Source: RGDT01 sp964630925
GTDB lineage: Bacteria > Planctomycetota > Planctomycetia > Gemmatales > Gemmataceae
DNA length: 64,000 bases
NCBI GenBank assembly: GCA_964630925.1
Contig: CAZVZK010000034.1
Location: forward strand, 12,525-76,524
Direction of reading: 5' to 3'
Position numbers and translations under genes: made by a program. Below the pieces are notes generated by a model. It had not been told where the DNA came from, did no database searches, and saw only the letters and a program-made list of their open reading frames with translations. Shown here one piece after another: positions 14,649-23,387 of the stretch (position 1 is the stretch's first letter; each line of letters opens with the position of its first letter).

Positions 14649-16627
14649 CGTCGCCCCCCCGCGCCGCCCGGCGCCGACGCCCGCAGCCGGGCCACGCGCT
14701 GCAGGATCAGGGGCACCGCCTCGTCCGAGGCGGCGCACGCCACCTGCACCCCCAGACGCGCCATCTCGCGCCGCAGCGACTGGTACGACGCCTGCAACCG
14801 CTCGTGCAGCAGCGCCGCGAGGGCGCCCGTCACCGTGTCGCGTTTCCGCACCGGCTCGCCCGGCAGCGGCACGCCACGCGGCCAGGGGCAGATCACCACC
14901 ACCTGATGGTGCCGCGCCAGCGCCACCTTCACCGCCCCCAGCAGCGGCCCGAGATGCCCCTCCAGCCCGAGGAGGTCCGCCATCAGGACGTACAGCTCGT
15001 TGTCGCGAGCCGAGGCCGCCGCCCGCAGCAGGGCCTTCGACAGCACGCCCACCCGCGACGGGTCCGCGAGGAGGTAGCGCCCATCCGGCCCGTACAGCGG
15101 CACGGCGAACGGCACCTGATGCTCGGCCAGGAACCGTTGCAGATGGACGGAGAGGTAATCGTCATCCTCCAGCATCCGCTGTAGCGCGTCGGCGGGCAGC
15201 TTGTACCGCGCCGCGATCACCGCCGACACCTGCTTGCGGGCGCGGAACATCCGCCGACGCCACCCGCCCACGAAGATGGACCCCCAGAACGTCAGCCACG
15301 CCAGAAGGCTGACGGCGGGGATGCCGAGCAGGGCCGCGAGGATCAGCCCCGTCCGCCACGAATCGGGCAGGTCGAAGAACAGCGCGACGAGGTTGGCGGT
15401 GATGAGGCCGAGCGGGACGATGACCGTCCCGAGCAGGAGGATCGACCGCTTGTATCGGTCGAGCCAGCCCGTCCAGCCGCGTGGGTGCGGCGTGTGCGCC
15501 GGGTGGCCCACCAGCCACGTCAGCCACGCCGGCACCATGTTCACCTCGGCCCGCAGGAGGTCCGGGTACACCTCGCGTGCCAGGGCGTGGGCCACCGGCA
15601 GCATCTCCTCCGGGTCCGCCCTCGGCGCCTCCGGGGCCAGCGAGCCCGCCTCGCCGAGCATCGCCATCAGCCGCCCGAGGTGCCCGCTGCCGCGGGCCGG
15701 GCGAATCTCCCGCGTCCCCTTCTCGTCGAAGAGGCTCAGACCGGTCAGGTCGCGCATGGACGCCGACGCCCGCACCACCGCCCCGGCGATCTCCAGCAGG
15801 CGGTCGAGCGGGCGGTACGCCGACGTGGCCCCGCCGCGCTGGTCGCCGGCGGGCGACGGCACGCGCGTGGCGACGCCGGTATCGACGAACAGGATGCAGC
15901 GGACCGGCACCTCGCTCTCAAAGTCGCGCGTCATCAGCTTGCCGCGCCGCGCCGACACCTTCCACGCGATGGTGCGTGGCGGGTCGCCCGGCTGGTAGTC
16001 GCGCAGCTCCAGCAGCTCCGTCCCCGTGCCGGCCTTCTTCAGCCGGTGCAGGCCCGGCGGCGGCAGGGCATTGTCCTGCTTGGTCATCGGTAGCCCGCCC
16101 CTCGTCGCCACCGGCGCGGGCAGGATACGCATCTCGACGGGCGCACGCAGGAACGTGACGTGGGCGAACAGCCCTTGCAGGTCGCTCGCCTCCAGCCGCA
16201 CCCCCTCGAAGCGGGCGACGCCCGTCTGCGGGCACTCGACGGTGTAGGCGAATTCCAGAACGTCGCCGCCGCCGAGCGGACCGTCGGCGCGTGTCTCGCC
16301 CTCCTTGTGCCGCACCGAGAACGGCACGAGGTCGGCCGCCATCGCGAACGCCAGACGCCAGGTGTCCATCTCGACGCGGACGGCCACGGTGAACGTGCGC
16401 CCGGCCCAGAGCGTCCCCACCGGCCCGCGCTGATCGCTCACCTTGCGGACGACACGCGACATCGCCCGCAAGAGACGCACGCGCAGCGCGAACAGGAGCC
16501 ACTCCACGCCGACCCATCCGCACACGGCGACGCCGGACGCGATGAGGGCGGTGGCGTGGGCGGCGATGCCCATGAGGAGCATCAACACCCCGCCGAACAG
16601 CACCCACCACCCCCGCGCGGTCAACAC
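14645..16627 (-). CDS. DUF58 domain membrane protein
   Basis: 660 residues. Two N-terminal hydrophobic helices (about 5-48) precede a DUF58 core with the signature LRDYQPGDPPRTIAWKVSAR near 215, followed by a vWA-like sequence (CILFVDTGVATR). Unlike short DUF58 proteins (about 300-450 residues), it then has two more helices (about 395-450) and a long extra domain. DUF58 proteins work with MoxR AAA ATPases encoded beside them, as here. A repeat cluster and an orphan antitoxin separate it from moxR. Confidence 0.88.
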   Translation of the reverse strand: MLTARGWWVLFGGVLMLLMGIAAHATALIASGVAVCGWVGVEWLLFALRVRLLRAMSRVVRKVSDQRGPVGTLWAGRTFTVAVRVEMDTWRLAFAMAADLVPFSVRHKEGETRADGPLGGGDVLEFAYTVECPQTGVARFEGVRLEASDLQGLFAHVTFLRAPVEMRILPAPVATRGGLPMTKQDNALPPPGLHRLKKAGTGTELLELRDYQPGDPPRTIAWKVSARRGKLMTRDFESEVPVRCILFVDTGVATRVPSPAGDQRGGATSAYRPLDRLLEIAGAVVRASASMRDLTGLSLFDEKGTREIRPARGSGHLGRLMAMLGEAGSLAPEAPRADPEEMLPVAHALAREVYPDLLRAEVNMVPAWLTWLVGHPAHTPHPRGWTGWLDRYKRSILLLGTVIVPLGLITANLVALFFDLPDSWRTGLILAALLGIPAVSLLAWLTFWGSIFVGGWRRRMFRARKQVSAVIAARYKLPADALQRMLEDDDYLSVHLQRFLAEHQVPFAVPLYGPDGRYLLADPSRVGVLSKALLRAAASARDNELYVLMADLLGLEGHLGPLLGAVKVALARHHQVVVICPWPRGVPLPGEPVRKRDTVTGALAALLHERLQASYQSLRREMARLGVQVACAASDEAVPLILQRVARLRASAPGGAGGRR

Positions 16628-16639
16628 GGCGTCACTCCT

Positions 16640-16805
16640 TCGGGATGGATGGAGCGTGAGCGGCTTTCGCTGTTGGCGAGCGGGGGCGCGTCAGCGCCCC
16701 GACTGGAGCGTCAGCGGCTCTGGTTCTCTGGAGCGTCAGCGCATCTGGATCGGGCGAGCGGGGTCGCGTCAGCGCCCCGAGTGAACAGCGTGAGCGCCTC
16801 GCTGG
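16640..16805. repeat. GGAGCGTCAGCG repeat cluster (two long units)
   Basis: Two long units, 16675-16720 and 16752-16800, share GCGAGCGGGGxCGCGTCAGCGCCCCGA. Shorter GGAGCGTGAGCGGCT and GGAGCGTCAGCGCATCTGG pieces lie between. In the first unit GGGGCGC-GTCA-GCGCCCC is a small hairpin. A third long unit lies at 59331-59377 and a fragment at 40892-40925. It sits inside the MoxR operon. Confidence 0.8.
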
Positions 16806-16831
16806 CGTGGCGCGCATGCTCGGCAACAATT

Positions 16832-17059
16832 TCACTCCATGTACTCCTTCATGTCCTCCAGCGGGGCGTCGAAATCAGGCGCCGTGTACAGCACCATCCC
16901 CTTGCAGATCCCGGCGACCCGCGGCTCGCGCGTCGGCTCGCTCATGAGTTTCGCGATGGGCGCGGCGTTCCTCGTGAGGATCACCTCCTCGCCGGGGGCG
17001 AGCGTGTCGATCAGCTCCGGCAAGGTCATCGTGATGTCTTCGACGGCCAGGGTCTTCAT
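16832..17059 (-). CDS. Orphan Phd/YefM-type antitoxin
   Basis: 75 residues from MKTLAVEDITMTLPELID, preceded by GGAGGAGGG; an earlier ATG at 17083 has no comparable ribosome site. The N-terminal half (LPELIDTLAPGEEVILTRNAAPIAKL) is the Phd/YefM DNA-binding fold, and the tail (FDAPLEDMKEYM) is the toxin-binding type usually partnered by a PIN-domain VapC. No toxin gene adjoins it: upstream is moxR and downstream only the repeat cluster. It may be a remnant, or may regulate the operon. Confidence 0.85.
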   Translation of the reverse strand: MKTLAVEDITMTLPELIDTLAPGEEVILTRNAAPIAKLMSEPTREPRVAGICKGMVLYTAPDFDAPLEDMKEYME

Positions 17060-17099
17060 CGTCCGGCCCTCCTCCGCCATCATCCTATCGCCGCCGCCG

Positions 17100-18074
17100 T
17101 CACTCCTGCAACACGGCCACCGTGTCGAGCAGCTCGCGCACCACGTCCCTGGTCGTCTTGCCCTCCACCTCCGCCTCCGGGCGGATGATCAGCCGGTGCG
17201 CCAACACCGCCGGCGCCACCGCCATCACGTCGGCGTGCGTGAAGTAGTGCCGCCCGTCGATCAGCGCCTTCGCCCGCGCGCACTTCAGCAGGCTCAGCGA
17301 CGCCCGCGGGCTCGCCCCCAGCGCCAGGTCCGGGTGCCGCCGGCTCTCCTCCGCCAGGTCCACCACGTACTCGAACAGCGCGTCCGCCCCGTGCACCTCG
17401 TTCACCCGGAATTGCACGTCGAGGATCTCGTCGGCGGTCATCAGTTGCGCCGCCTCGGCGGCCGGCCCGGACTGCATCCGCAGCAGGCCGACCTCGTGCT
17501 TGTGGCCTGGGTAGCCCATGGAGACGCGCAGCAGGAAGCGGTCGAGCTGCGCCTCCGGCAGCCGATACACGCCCTCCTGCTCCACCGGGTTCTGCGTCGC
17601 CAGCACCATGAACGGGCGCGGCAGGGGCAGCGTGTGCCCCTCGATGGTCACCTGCACCTCCTGCATCGCCTCCAGCAACGCCGACTGCGTCTTCGCCGGG
17701 GCGCGGTTGATCTCGTCGGCCAGCAGGATCTGCGTGAAGATCGGGCCCTTGCGGAGCGAGAAGTCGTCCTGCTTCTTGTCGAAGATGAACGTCCCCGTCA
17801 CGTCGGCCGGCAGGAGGTCGGGCGTGAACTGGATGCGCTGGTACTGCGTCCCCAGCGCCCGCGCGAACGTCTTCGACAGCGTCGTCTTCGCGACCCCCGG
17901 CACCCCCTCCAGCAGGACGTGCCCGCCGCCGACCAGGGCGATCAGGAATTGCTCGGTCACGGCCTCCATGCCGACCACCACGCGGCCGATCTCCAGGAGG
18001 GCGCGGTCGCGCACCGCCTTCATCCGCCGCGCCACGTCGCGGATGTCGTCCACCTCAAGCCGCGCCGCGGTCAT
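17100..18074 (-). CDS. MoxR-family AAA+ ATPase
   Basis: 324 residues. The start at 18074 overlaps the preceding gene by 20 bases. Walker A is LLEGVPGVAKTT, Walker B LLADEINRAPAKTQSAL, sensor 1 LATQNPVEQEGVY, and LPEAQLDRFLL and SPRASLSLLKCARAKAL complete the MoxR pattern. MoxR ATPases act as chaperone-like remodellers with vWA/DUF58 partners in the envelope or in metal insertion. The operon order DUF4129 - DUF4350-like - MoxR - DUF58 is common. Confidence 0.93.
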   Translation of the reverse strand: MTAARLEVDDIRDVARRMKAVRDRALLEIGRVVVGMEAVTEQFLIALVGGGHVLLEGVPGVAKTTLSKTFARALGTQYQRIQFTPDLLPADVTGTFIFDKKQDDFSLRKGPIFTQILLADEINRAPAKTQSALLEAMQEVQVTIEGHTLPLPRPFMVLATQNPVEQEGVYRLPEAQLDRFLLRVSMGYPGHKHEVGLLRMQSGPAAEAAQLMTADEILDVQFRVNEVHGADALFEYVVDLAEESRRHPDLALGASPRASLSLLKCARAKALIDGRHYFTHADVMAVAPAVLAHRLIIRPEAEVEGKTTRDVVRELLDTVAVLQE

Positions 18075-19521
18075 CGTCCCGCCTCCGGGGTTGCTGCTCG
18101 GGGCCGGCCCATTCGCCCTTCGCTTGGCGGGCCGCCAGATCGTCCATCTCGCCCTGCCACCACGCCGCCGACGACACAGCCGCCCGCGAGGCATGCGCCC
18201 CGGCCGCGAGCCGCCACACCGAATCCAGCCGGGCGGCGAGGGACCGCCGTGCCCACCACCCGCCCGTCAGACGCCACGCCGGAGGCGCCGACTTGGCACC
18301 GTCGGGCGGCGCGACGCCTCGCGCGGCCAGCCACGTCCGCGCCACCTGAGACAGCAGGTCGCGGATGTCGTCGGCGTCCACCATCGCCTCGACGCGCTGC
18401 GCCGCCAGCGGCCTGTCGGGGAGGCGGGCGCCCGTCGCGGCGGCCAGCGGCTCCGCCCTGTCGTGCCCGAAACGCTCGCGGACGCCGACTCGGTACAGCA
18501 GGTACATCAGCAGCAGGAGCGTCGCGAAGATGAGGGCCGCACCGGCCGCCCGCGCCCGCCCCCCCTCGTAGTTCTCCAGCTCCGCGATGACATGCTCGCC
18601 GTGGCCGAACCCCGACTGCTTCCGCCCCACCCAGCGCTGCGCCTCGGCGGCCAGCTCGTTGCGCTTCTCGACCACCATCTGCAGCGCCTCCTCGACGGGC
18701 AGGCGCACGCTCTTCATCTTCACGTCCAGCTTCGTCTGCACGCCGCCCTCTTCGAGGAACAGCACCCGCGTCCGCCTGCCGCCGCGGTGGAGGTACTCCA
18801 GCGCCGCCTGGGTGAACTCGACGTTGTTCGTCTCCTTGGGGTACATCATCTCGTTGATGAAGACGCTGTGGTCGGCCAGCACGAGGAGGCGGCCTGTGCC
18901 CGGCTCGGCGGCCACGGCGAAGAGGGGATTCCCTTCGAACGGCACCTCCCTGCCCCTCACCTCGCGGGCGCAACCCGCCGGGAGCCAGGCGACCGGCCGC
19001 GTCCCGGCCGCGGCGCCCAGGAGCATCGAGGGGACGTTCGTCGCGACCCGGAGCTGCTTCTTGTCTTGACCGAACAAGGAGGCGTCCCCCCCGACAAGGA
19101 AGGGGTAGTACTTCTCAAAGTTGTAACAGGCGGTGAGCGTGTGGCAGACGAGCGTCTCGTTGCTGATCGAGACGCCGGCGGCCGCCCTCAGCGCCTTCCT
19201 GCTATCCGGATCACGAATCGTCCGGTCGCTGGCGATCAGGGCCGCGCCGCCGTCGCGGAGGAACTTCGGCAGCCCGCCGGGGATGGACTTCAGGTCCTCC
19301 AGGTTGCCGAGGACGACGAGCAAGGTCGTACCGGGATCCCGCCGCAGGTCGTCGTACCCGTTGAGCGCCGTGAAGCCGTCGTCGTGGAGGATGCGGCGGA
19401 AGATGTGGGTGCCCTCGCGGAGGGCCTTGCCGCGGGCCTCCTTCGACGGCATCTCCTGCGCGGCGGCGCCGACGACGGCGCAACACAGGGCGAGCATGGC
19501 GAGAGGCGCGCGGGCGGTCAT
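18055..19521 (-). CDS. DUF4350-like membrane protein
   Basis: 488 residues from MTARAPLAMLALCC (signal peptide or anchor). A Rossmann-like region (LLVVLGNLEDLKSIPGGLP, then RDGGAALIASDRTIRD, then GRLLVLADHSVFINEMMY) resembles DUF4350, which is related to GATase1-like and ABC-gliding-motility domains. A transmembrane helix near 345-365 (AALIFATLLLLMYLLYRVGV) is followed by a cytoplasmic helical tail. Start overlaps the DUF4129 stop by ATGA. Likely a structural partner of the MoxR ATPase. Confidence 0.75.
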   Translation of the reverse strand: MTARAPLAMLALCCAVVGAAAQEMPSKEARGKALREGTHIFRRILHDDGFTALNGYDDLRRDPGTTLLVVLGNLEDLKSIPGGLPKFLRDGGAALIASDRTIRDPDSRKALRAAAGVSISNETLVCHTLTACYNFEKYYPFLVGGDASLFGQDKKQLRVATNVPSMLLGAAAGTRPVAWLPAGCAREVRGREVPFEGNPLFAVAAEPGTGRLLVLADHSVFINEMMYPKETNNVEFTQAALEYLHRGGRRTRVLFLEEGGVQTKLDVKMKSVRLPVEEALQMVVEKRNELAAEAQRWVGRKQSGFGHGEHVIAELENYEGGRARAAGAALIFATLLLLMYLLYRVGVRERFGHDRAEPLAAATGARLPDRPLAAQRVEAMVDADDIRDLLSQVARTWLAARGVAPPDGAKSAPPAWRLTGGWWARRSLAARLDSVWRLAAGAHASRAAVSSAAWWQGEMDDLAARQAKGEWAGPEQQPRRRDDDRGAA

Positions 19522-20702
19522 GCGGCCCCCGCCAGGTCGCACAGGGCCTTGCGGGCGCGGGCGATCTCGTCGTCGCTCATCTCATCCGCCGGCGGGGCGT
19601 AGCGTGCCTTCTCGTACGCCGCAGCCAGCTCGGCCGCCGGCGCCCGCCCGATCTCGCGGGCCACCTCGCGGTGGCTCAGAGTCCGCGCCCCGCGCCCCAG
19701 AAGCACCAGCGCCAGATGCTCGAACGCCCGCACCACCTGCTCGCGCGTGCTGACCGACCCCGGCGCGAACGGCCAGGGCCCCGGCCTCCACTCCGCCGCC
19801 ATCCGGGCCTGACGCTCGCGGTACCACCCGGCGGCCCGCCACAGGAAGTAGGCGAGCGCCGCCAGCACGGCCCCGAGCAGGACGCCCTTGCCGGCGTCGG
19901 CCGCCGAGCGCGGCGTGGGCAGCGAGCCGAGACGCGGCGGCGGGGGCAGGGTGACACGCGGCAGGTTCCCGGTGACGTTGCGCGGCACGTAGTCGGAGAG
20001 GCGGGGCAGGTAGCGCGTGGCGCCGAGGGCGCTCCGGGCGACATCGGAAACGGCGGCGGAGCCGGCCTGGCGGCTCCGGGCGAACCGCTCCAGCATGTCA
20101 CGCCACGAACGCCCGGACTGCGTGCCCGCCCACCGCTCGGCGTCCTTCAACCAGCCGCTCAGACGCTCCTTCATCCAGCCGGGCATGGCCGCCGGCTCGG
20201 ACGGCGGCGGGGGCGCCGGCATCGGCGGGGGCGGCGTGGGGGGCGTCGGCGGGACCGGCCCGACGGGGGCCTTGTCCGGCGGCCCGCCCTCGGGCCGCGT
20301 CCCCGCCCATTTCTCCACGCGCTCACGCTGATCCTGGGTCAGCCGCTCCCTGACGGCGGGGTCCTGGAGGAGTTTGCGGAGGTTGGGGTCGTTGGCCAGC
20401 CCGCCGGCTTCGAGCCGCTTCTTCATCGCCTCGATCTGTTCGCGCGTGATGTTCTTCCGGAGCGACTCGACCAGCTCCGGGTCGGCGAGGAGCTGGCGGG
20501 CGAGCTTCTCGATGTCCTGGCCGAGTAGCTTCGCCGCGGCATCGCTGAGACGCTTATTCCGCAGGCGGTCCGCCAGCAGGTCCTCGGGGTCCTCGCTGCC
20601 TTCGAGGCCGCCGCCCACCGGCCGGTGCGACGGGCGCTCCTGCGCGGCGGCGGGCGCGGCCAGCATCGCGGCGAGGAGCAACAGGCAGACGGGACGCGGC
20701 AT
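19518..20702 (-). CDS. DUF4129 domain membrane protein, first gene of the MoxR operon
   Basis: 394 residues with a signal peptide (MPRPVCLLLLAAMLAAPAAA). An acidic helical region is followed by a Pro-rich linker (about 165-190), one transmembrane helix near 280-297 (GVLLGAVLAALAYFLWRAAG) and a C-terminal DUF4129-like domain (VVRAFEHLALVLLGRGARTL, SHREVAREI). DUF4129 occurs at the C-terminus of transglutaminase and membrane proteins in MoxR loci. It leads a seven-gene leftward operon ending at 13672; a clean promoter lies at 20730-20758. Confidence 0.8.
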   Translation of the reverse strand: MPRPVCLLLLAAMLAAPAAAQERPSHRPVGGGLEGSEDPEDLLADRLRNKRLSDAAAKLLGQDIEKLARQLLADPELVESLRKNITREQIEAMKKRLEAGGLANDPNLRKLLQDPAVRERLTQDQRERVEKWAGTRPEGGPPDKAPVGPVPPTPPTPPPPMPAPPPPSEPAAMPGWMKERLSGWLKDAERWAGTQSGRSWRDMLERFARSRQAGSAAVSDVARSALGATRYLPRLSDYVPRNVTGNLPRVTLPPPPRLGSLPTPRSAADAGKGVLLGAVLAALAYFLWRAAGWYRERQARMAAEWRPGPWPFAPGSVSTREQVVRAFEHLALVLLGRGARTLSHREVAREIGRAPAAELAAAYEKARYAPPADEMSDDEIARARKALCDLAGAA

Positions 20703-20729
20703 GTCGTGGCGCCTCCGAGGACGCCCTTC

Positions 20730-20758
20730 ATGATAAGTTGGGGGGGGCGCGATTGCAA
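20730..20758 (-). promoter_or_regulatory. Sigma70-type promoter of the MoxR operon
   Basis: On the minus strand, TTGCAA (20758-20753), 17 bases, TATCAT (20735-20730), 27 bases before the ATG at 20702. The same two hexamers with the same spacing precede hicB. Confidence 0.65.
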
Positions 20759-20795
20759 GGAGCGTGCCGCCATGAAGAAAGCACGGGCCGGCGGC

Positions 20796-20824
20796 TTGAC
20801 ACGCGCGGGCGGCGGCGACAAGAT
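20796..20824 (+). promoter_or_regulatory. Candidate promoter of the lipoprotein gene
   Basis: Perfect TTGACA (20796-20801), 17 bases, CAAGAT (20819-20824), 59 bases before the start at 20884. The -10 lacks the first T. Confidence 0.4.
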
Positions 20825-20883
20825 GGGGATTGGTGGAGCACGGCCGCACTCACTCGCCGCGGCCCCCCTCCTCTCCAGGACCG

Positions 20884-21318
20884 ATGCCGATGCGGCCGTC
20901 AACGTTCGTGCTGGTCGCCTGCACCCTGCTGGCGGGCTGCCGCGCCAAACAGACCCCCCAGCCCGCGGACAAGACGCACATCCAGAACCTCGCCCGCGCC
21001 TACCAGATGTGTTCGGTCCGGGGGGAGGGGCCCGCCGACGAGGCCGCGTTCAAGGCCGCGATCCAGAAGCTGCCCGCCGCCCAGGCGGAGAAGCTCGGGC
21101 TGGCGAACGTCGAATCCGCCTTCACCTCCCCCCGCGACAACAAGCCCTACCACGTCGTCTACGGCGTCGGCCAGGGCACGAAGGGGGGCCCGGGGCCCCC
21201 GGTCATCATCCACGAGCAGGACGGCAAGGACGGCAAACGCCACGTCGCCTTCGTCACCACCCAGGTCGAGGAGGTGGACGATGCCCGCTTCCGACAGATC
21301 GCACCCAAGGCCCCCTGA
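20884..21318 (+). CDS. Small lipoprotein of unknown function
   Basis: 144 residues (start 20884; an in-frame ATG at 20890 is equally close to AGGA). The signal ends in a lipobox, LLAGC, so Cys is expected to be lipidated. The mature part has helices (HIQNLARAYQMC) and a beta-rich segment (KPYHVVYGVGQGT, GKRHVAFVTTQVEEV). Similar small lipoproteins precede DUF1559 genes in planctomycetes, as this one does, 42 bases ahead. Function unknown. Confidence 0.75.
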   Translation: MPMRPSTFVLVACTLLAGCRAKQTPQPADKTHIQNLARAYQMCSVRGEGPADEAAFKAAIQKLPAAQAEKLGLANVESAFTSPRDNKPYHVVYGVGQGTKGGPGPPVIIHEQDGKDGKRHVAFVTTQVEEVDDARFRQIAPKAP

Positions 21319-21360
21319 CCCCGATCACCGTCCCTCATCCATCGTTCCGAGGAGCCCCGT

Positions 21361-22230
21361 ATGTCCCACTTCAGGAGCCGGCGTTCCGCCTTCACGCTGA
21401 TCGAGCTACTCGTCGTCATCGCCATCATCGCCATCCTCATCGGCCTCCTCCTGCCGGCGGTGCAGAAGGTGCGGGACGCAGCCGCACGCATGCAGTCGTG
21501 GAACAACCTCAAGCAGATCGGCCTCGCCCTCCACAGCCACCATGACACCAAGGGCTCACTCCCCACCTCGGGCCATGACTGGTGCTGGCCCGGTAGCGCC
21601 GACCGCTTCGGCTGGGCCTACCAGATCCTGCCGCATCTCGAGCAGAACCCGCTGTACAAGCAGGTCTACATGGGCGACTGGTCCGGGATCAACACCGGCC
21701 TGAAGGTCTACTTCGCCCCGGCACGCCGCATGCCCGTCGCCTGCTCGTGGACGGGCCGCGGCCTGATCGACTACGCCGCCGCCGTCCCCGTCCAGGGCAC
21801 CGACTACAACTCCTTCTGGGACAACGGCAACATCGGCCGGCAGGCCAGCGGCGCCATCGTCCGCGTCCTCCCCTGGCAGAGCACCAAGGGGGCGAGCATG
21901 GCCACCTTCCGCTCCGGCACCACCAACGTCATCGCCGTCGGCGAGAAACGCCTCAACCCGCAGGTCTACGACAGCGGCGACTGGCACGACGACTGCGGCT
22001 GGTCCGACGGCTGGGACCCCGACACCTTCCGCTGCACCGGCACCCCGCCCCTCGCCGACGACGACAACGCCGGCTTGAGCGGCTACGAGTTCGGCGGGCC
22101 CTCCGGCTCGGGCTTCAACGTGGTCATGTCCGACGGGTCGGTGCGCATGATCCGCTACAGCATCGACCGCACCATCTTCCTCAACCTCGGCGACCGCAAC
22201 TCCAAACTCCCCATCTCCCAGCAGTTCTGA
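21361..22230 (+). CDS. DUF1559 prepilin-like protein
   Basis: 289 residues. The type IV pilin-like N-terminus is clear: AFTLIELLVVIAIIAILIGL with the processing Phe/Glu arrangement, then LLPAVQKVRDAAARMQSWNN. The C-terminus has the family block NVVMSDGSVRMI. A ribosome site (CCGAGGAGC) precedes the ATG. DUF1559 proteins number in the hundreds in planctomycetes and are probably exported through a pseudopilus-like route; individual roles are unknown. Confidence 0.93.
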   Translation: MSHFRSRRSAFTLIELLVVIAIIAILIGLLLPAVQKVRDAAARMQSWNNLKQIGLALHSHHDTKGSLPTSGHDWCWPGSADRFGWAYQILPHLEQNPLYKQVYMGDWSGINTGLKVYFAPARRMPVACSWTGRGLIDYAAAVPVQGTDYNSFWDNGNIGRQASGAIVRVLPWQSTKGASMATFRSGTTNVIAVGEKRLNPQVYDSGDWHDDCGWSDGWDPDTFRCTGTPPLADDDNAGLSGYEFGGPSGSGFNVVMSDGSVRMIRYSIDRTIFLNLGDRNSKLPISQQF

Positions 22231-22241
22231 CGAGGGCGGCA

Positions 22242-22276
22242 CGGGCGGCCCGGCGGGCACCCCGCCGGGCCGCCCG
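22242..22276. terminator. Perfect 16-bp hairpin between convergent genes
   Basis: CGGGCGGCCCGGCGGG (22242-22257), loop CAC, CCCGCCGGGCCGCCCG (22261-22276). It lies 11 bases after the DUF1559 stop and 4 bases past the stop of the opposing PIG-L gene. No U-tract, but position and strength fit a two-way terminator. Confidence 0.7.
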
Positions 22277-22280
22277 CGTT

Positions 22281-22976
22281 TCACGCCAGCGCGTCCAGCC
22301 CCGTCAGCCCCACCTCCTCGCGCGACAGCAGCGGCTCCCCGTAGCCCGTCCCGATGGCCCAGCCCCAGTAGCGTGCCCGATCACGCACGTCGTCGATCAC
22401 CGTCGGGTACGCCCCGGGCCGCCCCTGGATGAGCTGCGAGTGGTAGCACGACACCGCCCGCATCTTCGCCTCGATGTGCGCCGACACGTCCATCACGAAC
22501 GACGGCCTCGGGTGGATACGCAGGTGGACGCTGAAGTAGTACAGGACGCGCCGCGGGTGGAACGGCTCGCCGGGCAGGTCGCTCTTCGTCAGCTTGGCCC
22601 AGAAGCGGGCGGCGTCGGTGAGCGCCGATGCCGCGACGTGGTCCGGGTGGCTGTCCTCCCAGTAATGCGCCAGCAGGCACGCGGGCCGCAGCTCGCGCAG
22701 GACGCCGGCGAGGCGGGCGCGGGCGTCGAGCGTCGCCTCCAGCCGCCGGTTGGGCAGGCCGAGGTTGCCACGCCAGGTGAGGCCGAGCGCGGCCGTGGCG
22801 GCGGCGGCCTCGCGGGCGCGGATCTCGGGGGAGCCGTGCGGGGTCGGCTCGCCGTCGGTCAGGTCGAGGACGCCGACGCGCTTGCCCTGCGCCAGCAGCA
22901 GGGCGAGGGTGCCGCCGACGCCCAGCTCGGCGTCGTCGGGGTGGGCGGCGATGGCCAGGACGTCGAGCGGCCGCAC
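22281..22976 (-). CDS. PIG-L family deacetylase (BshB1-like)
   Basis: 231 residues. The zinc site AAHPDDAELGVGG at 11-23 and HYWEDSHPDH in the middle are the PIG-L/LmbE hallmarks, and GNLGLPNRRL matches the bacillithiol-pathway deacetylase BshB1. These enzymes remove an acetyl group from N-acetylglucosaminyl conjugates. Whether this organism makes bacillithiol cannot be told from the window. The upstream gene is divergent, 50 bases away. Confidence 0.88.
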   Translation of the reverse strand: MRPLDVLAIAAHPDDAELGVGGTLALLLAQGKRVGVLDLTDGEPTPHGSPEIRAREAAAATAALGLTWRGNLGLPNRRLEATLDARARLAGVLRELRPACLLAHYWEDSHPDHVAASALTDAARFWAKLTKSDLPGEPFHPRRVLYYFSVHLRIHPRPSFVMDVSAHIEAKMRAVSCYHSQLIQGRPGAYPTVIDDVRDRARYWGWAIGTGYGEPLLSREEVGLTGLDALA

Positions 22977-22990
22977 GGTGCTCCTCCGGG

Positions 22991-23019
22991 TTGCAAGCGG
23001 GCGCGGGGCAGGATAGCAT
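22991..23019 (+). promoter_or_regulatory. Sigma70-type promoter placing the start near +1
   Basis: TTGCAA (22991-22996), 17 bases, TAGCAT (23014-23019). The expected transcript start, about 23026, is next to the ATG at 23027, so the mRNA would be leaderless. Confidence 0.55.
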
Positions 23020-23026
23020 CGACGGT

Positions 23027-23380
23027 ATGGCCAAGAAGAAACCCCGTCAACGGCAGGCGGTGACCGCGGACCGCTTCCGCCGGCTGCACTCCCTCGTCGG
23101 CCAGCTCGGCGAATCCCCCCGGACGCGGGCCGCCCTCCTCGCCGCCCTCAAGATCGACGTGCGCGGGTTCTACCGCGACCTGGAATTGCTGCGCGGCGCC
23201 GGGGTGGCCATCGTGCTGCGCGACGGGCGTTACACGCTGGGCGAGGCGGCCGAGGCCGCCGTCGGCAAACTCCCGTTCCCCGACCCGCTGCTGTCGCTGG
23301 GGCAGGCGCGGCAGCTCGCCCGCGGCAGGACGGCGCTGCACGCGGCCCTGGCGAAGCGCATCGAGGAGCTGACGGGGTGA
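23027..23380 (+). CDS. Small HTH protein resembling the N-terminus of WYL/DeoR regulators
   Basis: 117 residues. A basic start (MAKKKPRQRQ) leads to a winged-helix-like segment (TADRFRRLHSLVGQLGESP, FYRDLELLRGAGVAIVLRDG, RYTL) like the N-terminal HTH of WYL-domain regulators. The C-terminal WYL domain is absent and the protein ends in a short helical tail, so it is a stand-alone HTH or a natural truncation. Probably a DNA-binding regulator of an unknown target. Confidence 0.68.
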   Translation: MAKKKPRQRQAVTADRFRRLHSLVGQLGESPRTRAALLAALKIDVRGFYRDLELLRGAGVAIVLRDGRYTLGEAAEAAVGKLPFPDPLLSLGQARQLARGRTALHAALAKRIEELTG

Positions 23381-23387
23381 GGCCGCC

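Noticed and set aside
17059..18074. A toxin gene next to the Phd/YefM-type antitoxin
   Set aside because: The only neighbour upstream is moxR and downstream there is only repeat DNA; no PIN or RelE-like frame was found on either strand.
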